Part shown: one piece after another, positions 24,272-34,383 of the stretch
Position numbering within the stretch: position 1 is the stretch's first letter
How the letters are laid out: each line of letters opens with the position of its first letter
Translations under genes and position numbers: made by a program
DNA from: Maratus speciosus
Lineage: Eukaryota; Arthropoda; Arachnida; Araneae; Salticidae
Assembly (NCBI GenBank): GCA_963932465.1
Contig: OZ010798.1
Location: 19,700,981 to 19,764,980, forward strand
DNA: 64,000 nucleotides
Direction: 5' to 3'
The notes under the pieces: model-generated
Databases searched by the model: none
The model's input: only the letters and a program-made list of their open reading frames with translations
What the model was told of the DNA's origin: nothing

Positions 24272-24472
24272 TTAAGGCTGTTCTCAAATCTAAAGGGTCG
24301 ACTTTCTGGTTTTTTTAATCCAGTTTCGTTGGGAAACGCATGAAACTAGAAGGTGTTGTTATTCAGAAACTAGGACATCGAACTGTTTTTTCCGTTTTTC
24401 TGTAAACGCAATAGATCTTTCAGAAAATACTGTCAAAGTTGGCATTTTTAGCCGAACTTCCGAACGAAAGAA

Positions 24473-25545
24473 AACTAGTCGGATGTACCAATCCCAAAAC
24501 TTTCTTCTATCTCATACATGTTAATACTTCAAAATCCGCTATCACACTACCAAAATTAAATGGCAATCTATGCATCTCATGAGGATTCTAACGATATGAA
24601 ATTCCGTGCGTTAGTTCTTGAGATATGACTATCGCTGAAATCGTCTAAATTCAGAAAAATGCTGCCTAGCAGCGCCACCTATTGGGTGATTTATACCAAA
24701 TACTAATCAGCAACAATTTATGTCAACGTCTGACTGAATCTGAAGTTTGGAGAAAATCCGTACATTAGTTTTTGAGATAGAGCAATAACGAAAATCGTGA
24801 AAATTCCTGCATAGCAGCGCCACCTATTGGTTGATTAACACCAAAACCTAATTAACAACAACTTGTGCCAACATACAACTAAATCTGAAGTTAGATGAAA
24901 ATTCATCCATTAGTTCTATTGATAGAGCTATTGAGGCAATCGTGAAAAAGGCAGCAGAGAAGCGCCACCTGTTGGGCGATTTACACCAACACATAATCAG
25001 TAGCAAGTCATATCAAGGACTAACTGAATCTGAAGTTTGATGAAAATCCGTGCGTTAGTTCTTAAGATAGAGCTATTGGGGAAATCGTGTAAATCCTGCA
25101 AAATTCATCATAACAGTGCCACCTGTTGGGCGATTTACACCAAAACGTAATCATCATCAATTCATATCAAGGACTAACTAAATCTGAAGTTTGATCGAAA
25201 TCCGTGCATTAGTTCTTGAGATAGAGCTATTGCAAAAATCGTGAAAAATGCAGCATAGCAGCGCCACCTGTTGAGCGATTTACACCAAAAACTAATCAGC
25301 ATCAATTTGTATTAGGGACTAACTGAATATCAATTTTTATTAAATTTCGTGCATTAGTTCTTGAGATAGAGCGCCCACAAAATTTGTGTCACATACACAC
25401 AGACAGACAGACAGACAGACTCACAGAGTCACAGACAGACATTTTGTAAAAACATGTTTTTTGGAATCTCTGACCCCTAAAACGTGTAAATCCGTCGAAA
25501 GCCGGAATTCGAAAATTTTCATGAATCCAATACTTTCTTCTTGTT
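24473..25545 (+). mobile_element. Helentron-like element HB, copy 3
   Basis: 5' end 'aactagtcggatgtaccaat', then subterminal ACTTTCTTCTATCT (about 24500-24513), about five ~146-bp units, an ACAGACAG microsatellite (25395-25440), the conserved 'tctgacccctaaaac' block and a decayed 3' hairpin (from 25530). The subterminal word is inverted relative to the distal stem of the 3' hairpin, as in Helentrons. Confidence 0.6.
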
Positions 25546-25694
25546 ATCCAATTACTTTCTGTTGCTAACTATGGGAGCGATTTGGGATCGAAAAACTTTT
25601 TCTATTTTTTTTCAATAAATAAATTATCTATCGAATTATAAGTTATTTTGGGTCACGCGACAACCGGTTTTTCTGCTTCCGCCCAGAAATTCGG

Positions 25695-25936
25695 GTTGGG
25701 TTGGGTTGAAATTTGACGGCCAATTATCTACTCGAGGGATATAGGCCCAGGAGGGGAGTGCCCTTCGTGGGGGTCTTTCTAAGGGAGCCTAACCCGTAAG
25801 CATGGAAATCCATGGTTCGAAGAAAACTCCGAACGATTAGGCCGACGGGCACGATTGGGTTCGAGCCCAGCACCTCCCGTCTACCAGATGTATTATATTG
25901 GTGAATTGTAATATTACGTTGAATATTATAAATACG
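25695..25936 (-). mobile_element. tRNA-related SINE with 9-bp target duplication
   Basis: GAAATTCGG flanks both sides (25686-25694, 25937-25945), and intact MITE-B copies have that word once, so the insertion is directly visible. On the minus strand the element carries GGGCTCGAACCC (about 25857-25868), a pol III B-box match, downstream of TGGTAGACGGG. It ends in an AACCC repeat next to the duplication. The A/B-box spacing is too short for a full tRNA head, so the copy may be 5'-rearranged. Confidence 0.6.
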
Positions 25937-26124
25937 GAAATTCGGTTCAAAACACCAACTGTGACAGTGTTTTCTGAAAGATCTACTGCGTTTACCAAAA
26001 AATGGAAAACGCCTTTCAATCAGTTTCTGAATAACAACCCTTGCCAATTTCATACGTTTCCGAACAAAAATGAATTAAAACTTGTGTCATAAAGTTGCCC
26101 TTTTGGATTTGAGAACACCCTAAA

Positions 26125-26443
26125 GTAATTTCATACGTAAAAGTTCCTTCATATCACACATTGCACTGTCACTAGAAATGCGAGTTTCAATGAATAGCAA
26201 AAATAAATAAATAGGTGTGTAACACTAAAATAATATTAAACCCAGAAAAATTGTAAAAGTTTTCAATTATGTAAACAATGTCTAAATATCCAAGAAAAAT
26301 TTTCATCAATTATTCCATTAATAGTCGTGTTTTGAACTTTTAAGTGAGAACTTTAGGGAAATTTCTTTTTATTCAGGTATATTTAAATTTTAATGTATTA
26401 TTTCTATTTTAAGTCTACATCGTCACTTTTATTAAAAAATGAA
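26125..26443. other. unassigned AT-rich spacer
   Basis: No recognised feature. An A-run follows at about 26441-26459. Confidence 0.4.
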
Positions 26444-26459
26444 AAAAAAAAAAAAAAAA

Positions 26460-26557
26460 CCCTGGGAGATAATGGATTAATAACAAATCTGAAATTGACC
26501 CCCTCAATAGTCAAATTGCCCTTGTGTAGAGCGTACGCTCCACGTTTGGAACCACTG
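26460..26557 (-). mobile_element. hAT terminus remnant
   Basis: On the minus strand it begins CAGTGGTTCCAAACGTGG, a hAT-type terminus, and it is followed on the plus strand by CTCTAGCG (26558-26565), close to the octamers at 9117 and 39033. The opposite end is not found nearby. Confidence 0.45.
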
Positions 26558-26565
26558 CTCTAGCG

Positions 26566-26819
26566 TATTTCGGTAGACACCACGTGACGATACGTAGCTT
26601 ACTGCCTGATTACAGATTTGCCTACTTATTCAATTCCTACTATTAGTTCACACTCTCCCTATATATATCTTGTTCAAATTTTCAATAGTTAATAAAATAA
26701 TTATTATTCATCCTATCAAATTCTAATACATTTTTTAAAACTTGTAGTGGATGGCACTTGATATTAATACAGTTTTTTCAAATATTAATTCATTCATTAA
26801 ATTCTAATTAATTATTTTT
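26566..26819. other. unassigned AT-rich spacer
   Basis: No recognised feature. Confidence 0.4.
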
Positions 26820-26865
26820 ATTGAAATGCAGTAAACCAACGTTTAAAATGCACAAATAATGCGTG

Positions 26866-26914
26866 GAAAAGCAGCAAACAGCTGTTACGAATCTACAGCG
26901 AGATTCTTCTTCAG
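26866..26914 (-). ncRNA. hammerhead-ribozyme-like motif in the Penelope 3' region (degenerate)
   Basis: On the minus strand: CTGAAGA (26908-26914), a 6-bp stem GAATCT/AGATTC with loop CGCTGT, then GTAAC (expected GAAAC), then CAGC...GCTG as a possible third stem. This matches the order CUGANGA - stem II - GAAAC - stem III of hammerhead ribozymes, which are known in Penelope-like terminal repeats. One core base (A to T) is wrong and the cleavage-site base pair is imperfect, so this copy is probably inactive or a chance resemblance. Confidence 0.35.
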
Positions 26915-27119
26915 TGCAAGAGAGGGAAAAAAGGAACAGCGTGCTAGGAAAAGCAAGGCTGAGCAAAATGATAGACAGAGACGCGCTGCCTTATATACCC
27001 TATGCGGGTAGCGAAAGCGCCAGAAACAACCAATGAGAGAGAAGCAGTGGAAACGACTGGGTGGACAAGTAGCGACATCTACCGGAAAAGGAGAGAAAAT
27101 GAAACCAAAAAAGAGGAAA

Positions 27120-27479
27120 TTAAATTAATGCTTTCCAAATACTTGTAAAATCTGGAGTACTAGATAAGTCATTGACTAAAAAATGAGAATTTTTAATGAT
27201 GTGGTAAGCTTCCCAAAAATCAAGATCAAGGTTAGAAGAACATTTTTGGATAATGGTGGCTGAGGAAAAATCGAACCTATGTTGAGAAGACCAAGAATGT
27301 TGAGCAATAGAAGAACGATTGAGCTCCTGATTTTTAACATAACCTTCATGCTCTTTTAAACGAAATCTAAGAGCACGTTTAGTCTGGCCAATATAAGAAA
27401 GGCCACATTGGCAAGAGATTTGGTAAATACCCCAGTTATCTAGGCGATCAATGGGGTGTTTGATCAATTTTCCACGCAT
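27120..27479 (-). CDS. GIY-YIG endonuclease domain of a Penelope-like retroelement (partial)
   Basis: A 119-residue frame. It carries GIY (residues 17-19), a CxC pair just after it (23, 25), YIG followed by QTKR (29-35), an arginine at 40 and histidine at 44, an SIAQH motif (57-61), and a glutamate in WEAYHI (residue 90) that would be the metal-binding residue. This pattern is characteristic of the C-terminal endonuclease of Penelope-like retroelements, which nicks target DNA to prime reverse transcription. The usual N-terminal reverse transcriptase (hundreds of residues) is missing; the first residues fall in the inverted terminal sequence, so the start codon is fortuitous. The domain itself looks intact, without frameshift or internal stop. 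It is a dead-on-arrival 5'-truncated copy rather than a host gene. Confidence 0.85.
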   Translation of the reverse strand: MRGKLIKHPIDRLDNWGIYQISCQCGLSYIGQTKRALRFRLKEHEGYVKNQELNRSSIAQHSWSSQHRFDFSSATIIQKCSSNLDLDFWEAYHIIKNSHFLVNDLSSTPDFTSIWKALI

Positions 27480-27522
27480 TATTTGTGCATTTTAAACGTT
27501 GGTTTACTGCATTTCAATATTC

Positions 27523-27961
27523 CTGCACAAAGGCTTTATTTGCTATTTTAATAATTATTTTTAGTTTTATATGGGAGACAAAATGGCGGCCATTGGTTAT
27601 TGAACAGCATTTAATGCATCTCCATAACTATAAGGGGAGTTACCATAGGGGGGCCCTGTTCTGTCGCCAAATACCGCCAAGTTTATCGCAAACTTGGCGA
27701 TATATCGCTAAATTTGGTGATCAAAATGAGTCGCCAAAAGTGACGCCAACTTGGCGATATCTCTCATATTTCTCCAAATTCCCATAGACTTCCATTGTAA
27801 ACCTACTTGCTTATAGAAAATCAACAAATTGAGATATTTTAATGCAACAAAAACTAATATTAGCTTAAGGGATTATATTAAAATTTTTTTTGATGACCTA
27901 AGTAGGAATTGACTTTAAAAACAAAAATTTTTTATTACTTGTTTTAATGTTGTGATGTTGA
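27523..27961. other. unassigned, with TTGGCGA repeats
   Basis: At 27660-27770 the words 'cgccaa' and 'ttggcgatat' recur about six times in both orientations ('caaacttggcgatat', 'ccaacttggcgatat'), suggesting an element with reiterated short motifs. No gene. Confidence 0.4.
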
Positions 27962-27963
27962 AA

Positions 27964-28046
27964 GGCTATGTGCTTGGTGGTTGAATGGTTAGACAGAGGG
28001 GTGCAGATAACGTTAGTTCGAATCTCGCGGTTTTTTTTTTTTTTTT
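27964..28046 (+). ncRNA. degenerate tRNA-like sequence with pol III terminator
   Basis: GTGGTTGAATGGTTAG resembles a D-arm/A-box, AGTTCGAATCTC is a good T-arm/B-box (consensus GTTCGAnnC), and the sequence ends in a run of 16 Ts. Box spacing (~35 bp) suits a tRNA. Acceptor pairing and the T-stem (GTTAG/CTCGC) are imperfect, so I favour a tRNA pseudogene or SINE head over a working tRNA. Confidence 0.35.
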
Positions 28047-28384
28047 ATCCCAGATTTTTTTCTAGATCTTTATTTAAAAAAGTTTTCAGGCTTTTTTTTT
28101 AAAACTTTTTTTATTTATAAATGATTTATTTGGGAAATATTCTATTTCAATTTCATTTTCAATTTTTTTATTTAAAAGTATTTTATTGTTTTTTATATTT
28201 TTCATGGTAAATGGAATATTTTTAATAAAAGTAAATTTTGATGTTAATAACAATTAAAGACTTATTTTTTAAATGAAATACCACTTACTTAAATATTCTA
28301 TTTTAGAACTTTTTCCTACTTTTTGATTTGAAAATGTTATGGATGGAATATTTTAATAAAAGTTAATTTTGATATTAATAACAA
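28047..28384. other. unassigned AT-rich spacer
   Basis: No gene. It contains a short diverged direct repeat ('gaatattttaataaaagt' near 28214 and 28348). Confidence 0.4.
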
Positions 28385-28674
28385 TTAGTTCTTGAGATAG
28401 AATTATTACAGAAATCATGCAAAACGCAGCATAGCAGCGTCACCTGTTGGGCAATTTACATCAAAACCTAATAAGTAATAACTTATATCAACATCTAGCT
28501 GAATCTGAAGTTTGATGAAAATCCGTGCATTAGTTCTTGAGATAGAGCTATTTTGGAAATCGTGAAAAATGCAGTATAGCAGGGCCCCTTATTGGGCGAT
28601 TTAGACCAAAACCTAATAAATCACAACTTTTATCAACGTCTTGCTGAATCTGAAGTTTTATGAAAATCCGTGCA

Positions 28675-29098
28675 TTAAGGGTGTATTCGAAAAAATATTT
28701 TTCCACCCTCAACAGCTCGAAATTTTCTGATACATTTTCAGACTCATTTTTAAAAGTAAAAACATGAAACTTGCTGGGGTGATTTCTGAAGACATGTTTA
28801 ACATGCCGTGTGATTTCATTTTCAGCTCAATTAATTAGAATTTGATTTTTAAACAATTATTTTCTCAGTATGACCATCTTTTTCATTCCCAGATCGCCCG
28901 CTTCTGAAAATTCGGTTCAAAACGCCAACTTTGACAGCGTTTTTTACAGTATTTTCTGCATTTATCAAAAAATTAAGAAGCACGGCACATTATATAGTTT
29001 CTAAATAAGAGAATTTCCCAGTTTGATGCGTTTGAGAGCAAAAATGAATTTTAAAATGAATCAGAAAATAAGCAGTTTGGATCGGAATACACCCTTAA
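28675..29098 (+). mobile_element. MITE-A copy A5 nested in HB4
   Basis: TTAA-bounded (28675-28678, 29095-29098). It splits the HB unit word 'gtgcatta...cttgagatag', which reads continuously in the other HB units, so it post-dates HB4. Confidence 0.85.
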
Positions 29099-29264
29099 GC
29101 TCTTGAGATAGAGCTATTGTGGAAATCGTGAAAAACGTTGCATAGCAGCCTATTGGACGATTTGCACCAAAAACTAATCAGCTCCAATTTATATCAAAGT
29201 CTAATTGAATCTAAAGTTTTATTAAATTCCGTGCATTATTTCTTGATATAGAGCGCCCACAAAA

Positions 29265-30432
29265 TTTAGTCACATACAGACAGTCAGATAGACTCATAGA
29301 CAGACATTTTCTAAAATCACAAAAAACAGTCACATACAGGCAGTCAGATAGACTCATAGACAGACATTTTGAAAAAACACAAAAATACCGTCACATACAG
29401 ACAGTCAAATAGACTCATAGACAGACATTTTCAAAAAACACAAAAAACCGTCACATACAGGCAGTCAGATAGACTCATAGACAGACATTTTCAAAAAACA
29501 CAAAAATACCGTCACATACAGACAGTCAAATAGACTCATAGACAGACATTTTCAAAAAACACAAAAAACCGTCACATACAGACCGTCAGATAGATTCATA
29601 GACAGACAATTTCAAAAAACACAAAAAACAGTCACATACAGGCAGTCAGATAGACTCATAGATAGACATTTTCAAAAAACACAAAAAAACTGTCACATGC
29701 AGACAGTCAGATAGACTCATAGACAGACATTTTCAAAAAGCACACAAAAAGCGTCACATACAGACAGTCAGATAGACTCATAGAAAGACATTTTCAAAAA
29801 ACACAAAAAACCGTGACATACAGGCAGTCAGATAGACTCATAGACAGACATTTTCCAAAAACACAAAAAAAGCGTCACATACAGGCAGTCAGATAGACTC
29901 ATAGAAAGACATTTTCAAAAAACACAAAAAAACCGTCACATACATACAGTCAGATAGACTCATAGACAGACATTTCCAAAAAACACAAAAAAACAGTCAC
30001 ATGCAGGCCGTCAGATAGATTCATAGACAGACATTTTCAAAATACACAAAAAACCCGTCACATACAGACAGCCAGATAGACTCATAGACAGACAATTTCA
30101 AAAAACACAAAAAACAGTCACATACAGGCAGTCAGGTAGACTCATAGACAGACATTTAAAAAAAACACAAAAAAACCGTCACATACAGACAGCCAGATAG
30201 ACTCATAGACAGACAATTTCAAAAAACACAAAAAACAGTCACATACAGGCCGTCAGATAGATTCATAGACAGACATTTTCAAAAAACACAAAAAAAACCC
30301 CCGTCACATACAGACAGTCAGATAGACTCATAGACAGACATTTTCAAAAAACACACAAAAAAACCCCATCACATACAGACAGTCAGATAGACTCACAGAC
30401 AGACATTTTCAAAAAACACAAAAAACAGACAA
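29265..30432 (+). repeat. 60-bp minisatellite, about 19 units
   Basis: Each unit reads roughly gtcacatacag(a/g)cagtcag, then 'atagactcatagacagacat', then 'tttcaaaaaacacaaaaa'. Two variants (cagacagtca and caggcagtca) alternate in the first part, giving a ~119-bp dimer repeated at 29331-29569. Units have no unique spacers and no coding frame. Confidence 0.95.
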
Positions 30433-30534
30433 ATCGTGTTCAGGACCTTCTAAAACGTCTAAATACGTACAAAATCGGAAGTCAAAAATTTTCACGAATC
30501 CATTACTTTCTTCTTTTAAAGATAGAAGAAAGTA

Positions 30535-31345
30535 ATAATTGAAGAGCTAAGTGGAAGAACATGTTAAGTAACAAAAATTACATTTGAAGAAATTTGATGT
30601 GAAAGTTTTTGTTGTCAATTTTAATGATTTATTTTCTGTTTGATACCATGTGTTATATTAACAGGTGTGGTACTAAACTCTATCAAAAAAACTTATTCAG
30701 ATTTAATTTTTAAATATAAAAAAATATTAATATTATTTGCGTTATTAAATATTAAAATATTAAATATTAATGAATAATGTCTTAAATCTTTAAGGGTGTA
30801 TTCCGATCCAAACTGCTTATTTTCTGATTCATTTTAAAATTCATTTTTGCTCTCAAACGCATCAAACTTGGAAATTTTCTTATTTAGAAACTATATAATG
30901 TGCGGTGCTTCTTAATTTTTTGATAAATGCAGAAAATACTGTAAAAAACGCTGTCAAAGTTGACATTTTGAACCGAATTTTCCGAAGCGGGCGATCTGGG
31001 AATGAAAAAAATGGTCATACTGAGAAAATAATTGTTTAAAAATCAAATTCTAATGAATTGAGCTGAAAATGAAATCACACGGCATGTTAAACATGTCTTC
31101 AGAAATCACCCCAGCAAGTTTCTTGTTTTTACTTTTAAAAATGAGTCTGAAAATGTCTCAGAAATTTTCGAGCTGTTGAGGGTGGAAAAATATTTTTTCG
31201 AATACACCCTTAAGGCTAAATAGAACTTTGGTATTTTAGCTTTACCATGTGATAGAATACCTGATAACACCTTCGTCCAAAAGATAAAATCATTTTTAAG
31301 AAAATGTAGCATAACATGTTCTTCCACTCAGCTCTTCAATTCAAT
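30535..31345. mobile_element. inverted-repeat element M, enclosing MITE-A A6
   Basis: 'attgaagagct' with 'agtggaagaacatgtt' at 30538-30566 recurs inverted at 31312-31343. The arms are ~33 bp. The element lies immediately after the HB4 hairpin and contains MITE-A copy A6. No coding sequence is recognised. Confidence 0.5.
30790..31213 (-). mobile_element. MITE-A copy A6
   Basis: Minus orientation: TTAAGGGTGTATTCCGATCC at the left, ending 'cgaatacacccttaa' at the right. Full length. Confidence 0.85.
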
Positions 31346-33009
31346 GCGCCCTATACAATATACCAGACTAAGCAAGTGTGGAAAATTGATCAAATTTGTT
31401 TCTATAGCTCATACTTGTTACATGTGCATGTTATTATCTAAAGAATATTTTGAATAGAAATGACAAATTGTGCATAGTTATTAAATGAACATTAATTTGA
31501 TTTCAAAATAAAATTAATTAAAATCATAAATTTTCATTATTTAATAAAAATAAATTGTTATAAACATATATATTAATTAAAATGTAATTTAATAAAAAAT
31601 AACGAATGCAATCAATATTAATTACTTCTAAACTACATCGGTTCAGGAGGGCGACTGCCCCGGGAGACCCAAAGCTGCTACAGGGAAAACTATAGCATGA
31701 AAAACCACAGTAGCTACATAGGAGTTAGTGCAATGTTTTCTGCGCGCTTAAAATTCACTCAACGCCACTGCCAAAATCCCCCTCCCCCCTTTTATCTGAA
31801 TAGATATATGTAGCAGGCCCCGATCATGATTAATTGGGACCCTGGGCAAAGATAAATTAGGGGGGGGGGGGGGGTATTCAAATCGTTGCAACGTTATTCG
31901 AATAGAACTGATAGTCAATCATATGTGTATGTGTAATGCATAAACGATAATTTAGCACCTTGATTTTTAAAATGAAGAAAATTCTTAGCTCCGTCAATTC
32001 TAAATTAAGTATCTTAATTAATAAAAATACTCTTTATTTCTTAGTACAGAACAAAACTCTTTTATATAACTTTAGCAACTTGTTATATTATTTTAAGATG
32101 AATTTAATAACTTCAACTTATGGAAGTTATTAATTGGGGAAAAAAAGTAAATATTTTATAATTTAATTTTGATATATGGATTTGGGGGTCCCCGATCAAA
32201 ATCCCGATTTGCCCATGCGATGATAAGGGCCTGATATGTAGAAAACCCTAGGAAGCTTTATCTTTGGGGTTCATTGGCTCTTGCAATTCTGTAATTGTAA
32301 GTTCGTACAAGAAAGTCTCGTTCAAATAAGAGGACATTTTGTCAGAAATCTTTAACTGTTTTTGCAGTTTGTCACAAGATGGCGACACCAAATTTTGCAT
32401 AAACATAATTCCGTATCTCATAAATGTTAAAATCTGGTCTTATTCCTTGTATTTTTAAGCTTTATCATAAGTTAACTTTTATTACATGCTTAAACATAAT
32501 TATCTACCAAATACTAACTTTATCTTCTTATTGGTTGTATTTTCATTAAATAACTGAATAGAAATGCGATCTTATTGTTCTTTCGTTTATTCTTTTTTAA
32601 ATGCTCCAAGTTATGTAAAAATAATATTTTGCTATAACATTAAATTCCACGTACTTAAAATATTTTTTCAATTAATTATTTTCAGAGTTATTATTTCAAT
32701 TAATCCCAAAACTGTTTTTTGTATACAGCAAAACAATCAGAAATTAACGGAAATATAGGATCAGTAATCATCAAATCAACCTTTTGTTTTATCAATTTAT
32801 AACTAGATGACGCCACCAAAGTTTGCAAAAATGTTTTTGTGCTCTAAATGCAATTGACTAAAATTTCCTTTCTCATAAGCATTACAAGCGTTTTCTTCCA
32901 TCACTACATTTTCAAGCAGATTTGTAGATTAATTTCTGATACATAATTTCTAATAAAATAATAAATGCAATTCATTATTTATTTGATAAGTTTGATAGAA
33001 TTTGGAGGT
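31346..33009. other. 1.7-kb AT-rich stretch without recognised genes
   Basis: Only short frames and an isolated G-run (31861-31874). At about 31640-31860 the 'gccccgggagaccc' and 'aggccccgatcatg' words look like pieces of a decayed GC-ended transposon. Nothing else is supportable. Confidence 0.45.
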
Positions 33010-33085
33010 GGTTCTTAAATTCCTTGCACAACAACCTGAAACTTTCAGGCACATTTTGTGATTCATTTTTAAACTTACAAGAAAG

Positions 33086-33708
33086 CAGGGCCGAAACTAG
33101 CCTTTTTTGCGCCCGGGGCAAACATGGATTCCCCCCCCCCCCCCACACACACACACACTTCTTCTGCAAAGTATATTTACAAAGAGAATTTTACTAATTT
33201 TCTAATAACCGACTTACTTTAAAATTAAAAATACGTAATCATAAAATATGTAATACTGAACTACGTAATCTACAATGGCGGATCCAAGGAGGAGATCACG
33301 GGGATCATGACCCCCCCCCCCCCTCTGAACACCAACAAAAATATTATAAAGATAATTTTTTGAATGAAATATACAGTTAGAGTTCCGATTATCCGAGTTT
33401 CCGCTTTAACCGAGTTATTTTCTTCTGATGGACTGATGGCTTCCATTATTATGAAACAGCCATTATAAAGGAAGTGTTAGGTGAAGATGAAAGAGCAGTC
33501 GTAAAAAGTTAGAACTCTGATTTTCTGGTCAGAATGGGAAAAAAAAATGGCACTTCATTTATAATGGCTGTTTCATAATAATGGAAGTCATCAGTACATC
33601 AGAAGAAAATGATCCGTTCCAAAGGTATATTCCTTCATTTGGCGCCCCTTCGTTCTGGCGCCCGGGGCACATGCCCCTCTCCCCCCCCCCCTCTTAGTTT
33701 TGGCCCTG
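33086..33708. mobile_element. hAT-like non-autonomous element with 8-bp target duplication
   Basis: Terminal repeats CAGGGCCGAAACTA and TAGTTTTGGCCCTG, flanked by caagaaag (33078-33085) and caagacag (33709-33716), a 7/8 match of hAT size. GCGCCCGGGGCA occurs just inside both ends in opposite orientation. Inside lie C-runs, a GGATCC-type remnant near 33280 and palindrome P1. Confidence 0.75.
33412..33612. mobile_element. palindromic MITE P, copy P1
   Basis: TTTTCTTCTGATGGACTGAT at the left recurs inverted as 'atcagtacatcagaagaaaa' at the right; the arms also share 'ttattatgaaacagccatta'. The centre reads 'agagcagtcgtaaaaagtta', the reverse complement of the centre of P2 at 55760. A pogo-like 'ccgattatccgag' end precedes it. 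Confidence 0.65.
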
Positions 33709-34026
33709 CAAGACAGGCACAAAATTGGTAATCCTGACTGTTGAAAGGATTTGGAATCAAATAGCGTTTTCCATTTTTTAATAAATAACTTATTTATCGA
33801 ATAATAAGCGTTTCCTGTCACGTGGCGACACGTTTTTCCGTTTTTCGCGCTGCCCGTCGTAAATTCTATTCAAAACGCTCACTTTCCCAGTACTTTCTGA
33901 AAGAACGTCTACCTTTACCAAGAAAAAAAGAAAGCCGGAAATTTTACGTCGAACGTGGCAAATGAGGTGCGTTCGTACTATTACTCATTTTATAAATATT
34001 TAGATCTTGGGGATTAAATTTTGATC

Positions 34027-34383
34027 TTAAGGCTGCTCTCAAATCCAAAGGGGTAACTTTCTGACATAAGTTTAAATTGATTTTTGTTCAGAAACGCATA
34101 AAACTAGCAGGTGTTGTTATTCAGAAACTGTGTCATCGAACTGTTTTCTCAATTTTATTGTAAACGCAATAGATCTTTTAGAAAAGGCTGTCGAACTTTA
34201 CGTTTTGAACAGAATTTCTAGACGAGAGAAGAAAAAGAGTCAGGAAGAGAGAAAAAACGCCATGGTCATGTGACCCATCTCGATATAACTCGATAGGTAA
34301 TCTATTGATCAAAAAATGAAAAAAAAAAAAAAACAGTTCGATTCCAAATCGCTGTTTATGAAAGCAATTGAGAACAACCTTAA
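34027..34383 (+). mobile_element. MITE-B copy B4
   Basis: TTAAGGCTGCTCTCAAATCC to TTGAGAACAACCTTAA, 357 bp, with an internal deletion relative to full-length copies. Its right TTAA is shared with the next copy. Confidence 0.75.

Larger units (their letters stand above)
24272..26124. mobile_element. MITE-B copy B3, foldback form with two nested insertions
   Basis: Starts TTAAGGCTGTTCTCAAATC (24272) in plus orientation. After the HB3 insertion the sequence continues in the opposite orientation and ends 'tggatttgagaacacccta' (about 26124). Both outer ends are thus the same MITE-B end, inverted. The right portion is itself split by a SINE (25695-25936). Confidence 0.55.
26820..27522 (-). mobile_element. 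5'-truncated Penelope-like element with inverted flanks
   Basis: A minus-strand GIY-YIG endonuclease frame (27120-27479) is followed by a ~260-bp 3' UTR-like region. A ~45-bp sequence ('aaaccaacgtttaaaatg', 'cacaaataatgcgtgg') occurs at 26822-26866 and again inverted at 27475-27520, so the fragment sits between inverted copies of its own terminal sequence. Inverted or partial terminal repeats are known for Penelope-like elements. The reverse transcriptase part is absent. Confidence 0.75.
28385..30534 (+). mobile_element. Helentron-like element HB, copy 4, expanded
   Basis: Begins inside the ~146-bp array (5' end missing), is interrupted by MITE-A copy A5, continues with two more units, then a ~1.2-kb 60-bp minisatellite, the family 3' block and a hairpin (TACTTTCTTCTT...ATAGAAGAAAGTA, 30504-30534). 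The other HB copies have only a short ACAGACAG stretch where this one has the minisatellite. Confidence 0.65.
33010..33940 (-). mobile_element. MITE-B variant copy split by a hAT-like element
   Basis: 'aggtggttcttaaattcctt' near 33007-33030 and the block to 33085 resume at 33709 ('gacaggcacaaaattggtaa') and run to about 33940. The same block is uninterrupted at 34381-34515. It is a MITE-B subfamily with a distinct right part. Confidence 0.6.

Noticed and set aside
27485..27787. 100-codon plus-strand frame next to the Penelope fragment
   Set aside because: It starts in the inverted terminal repeat and runs into the TTGGCGA repeats; not a plausible protein.
27964..28046. functional tRNA gene
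   Set aside because: Box sequences and terminator are present but acceptor and T-stem pairing are poor; listed as a tRNA-like sequence instead.
29265..30432. CRISPR-like regular repeat array
   Set aside because: The whole ~60-bp unit is repeated, there are no unique spacers, the setting is eukaryotic, and sister HB copies show how it grew from an ACAGACAG stretch.
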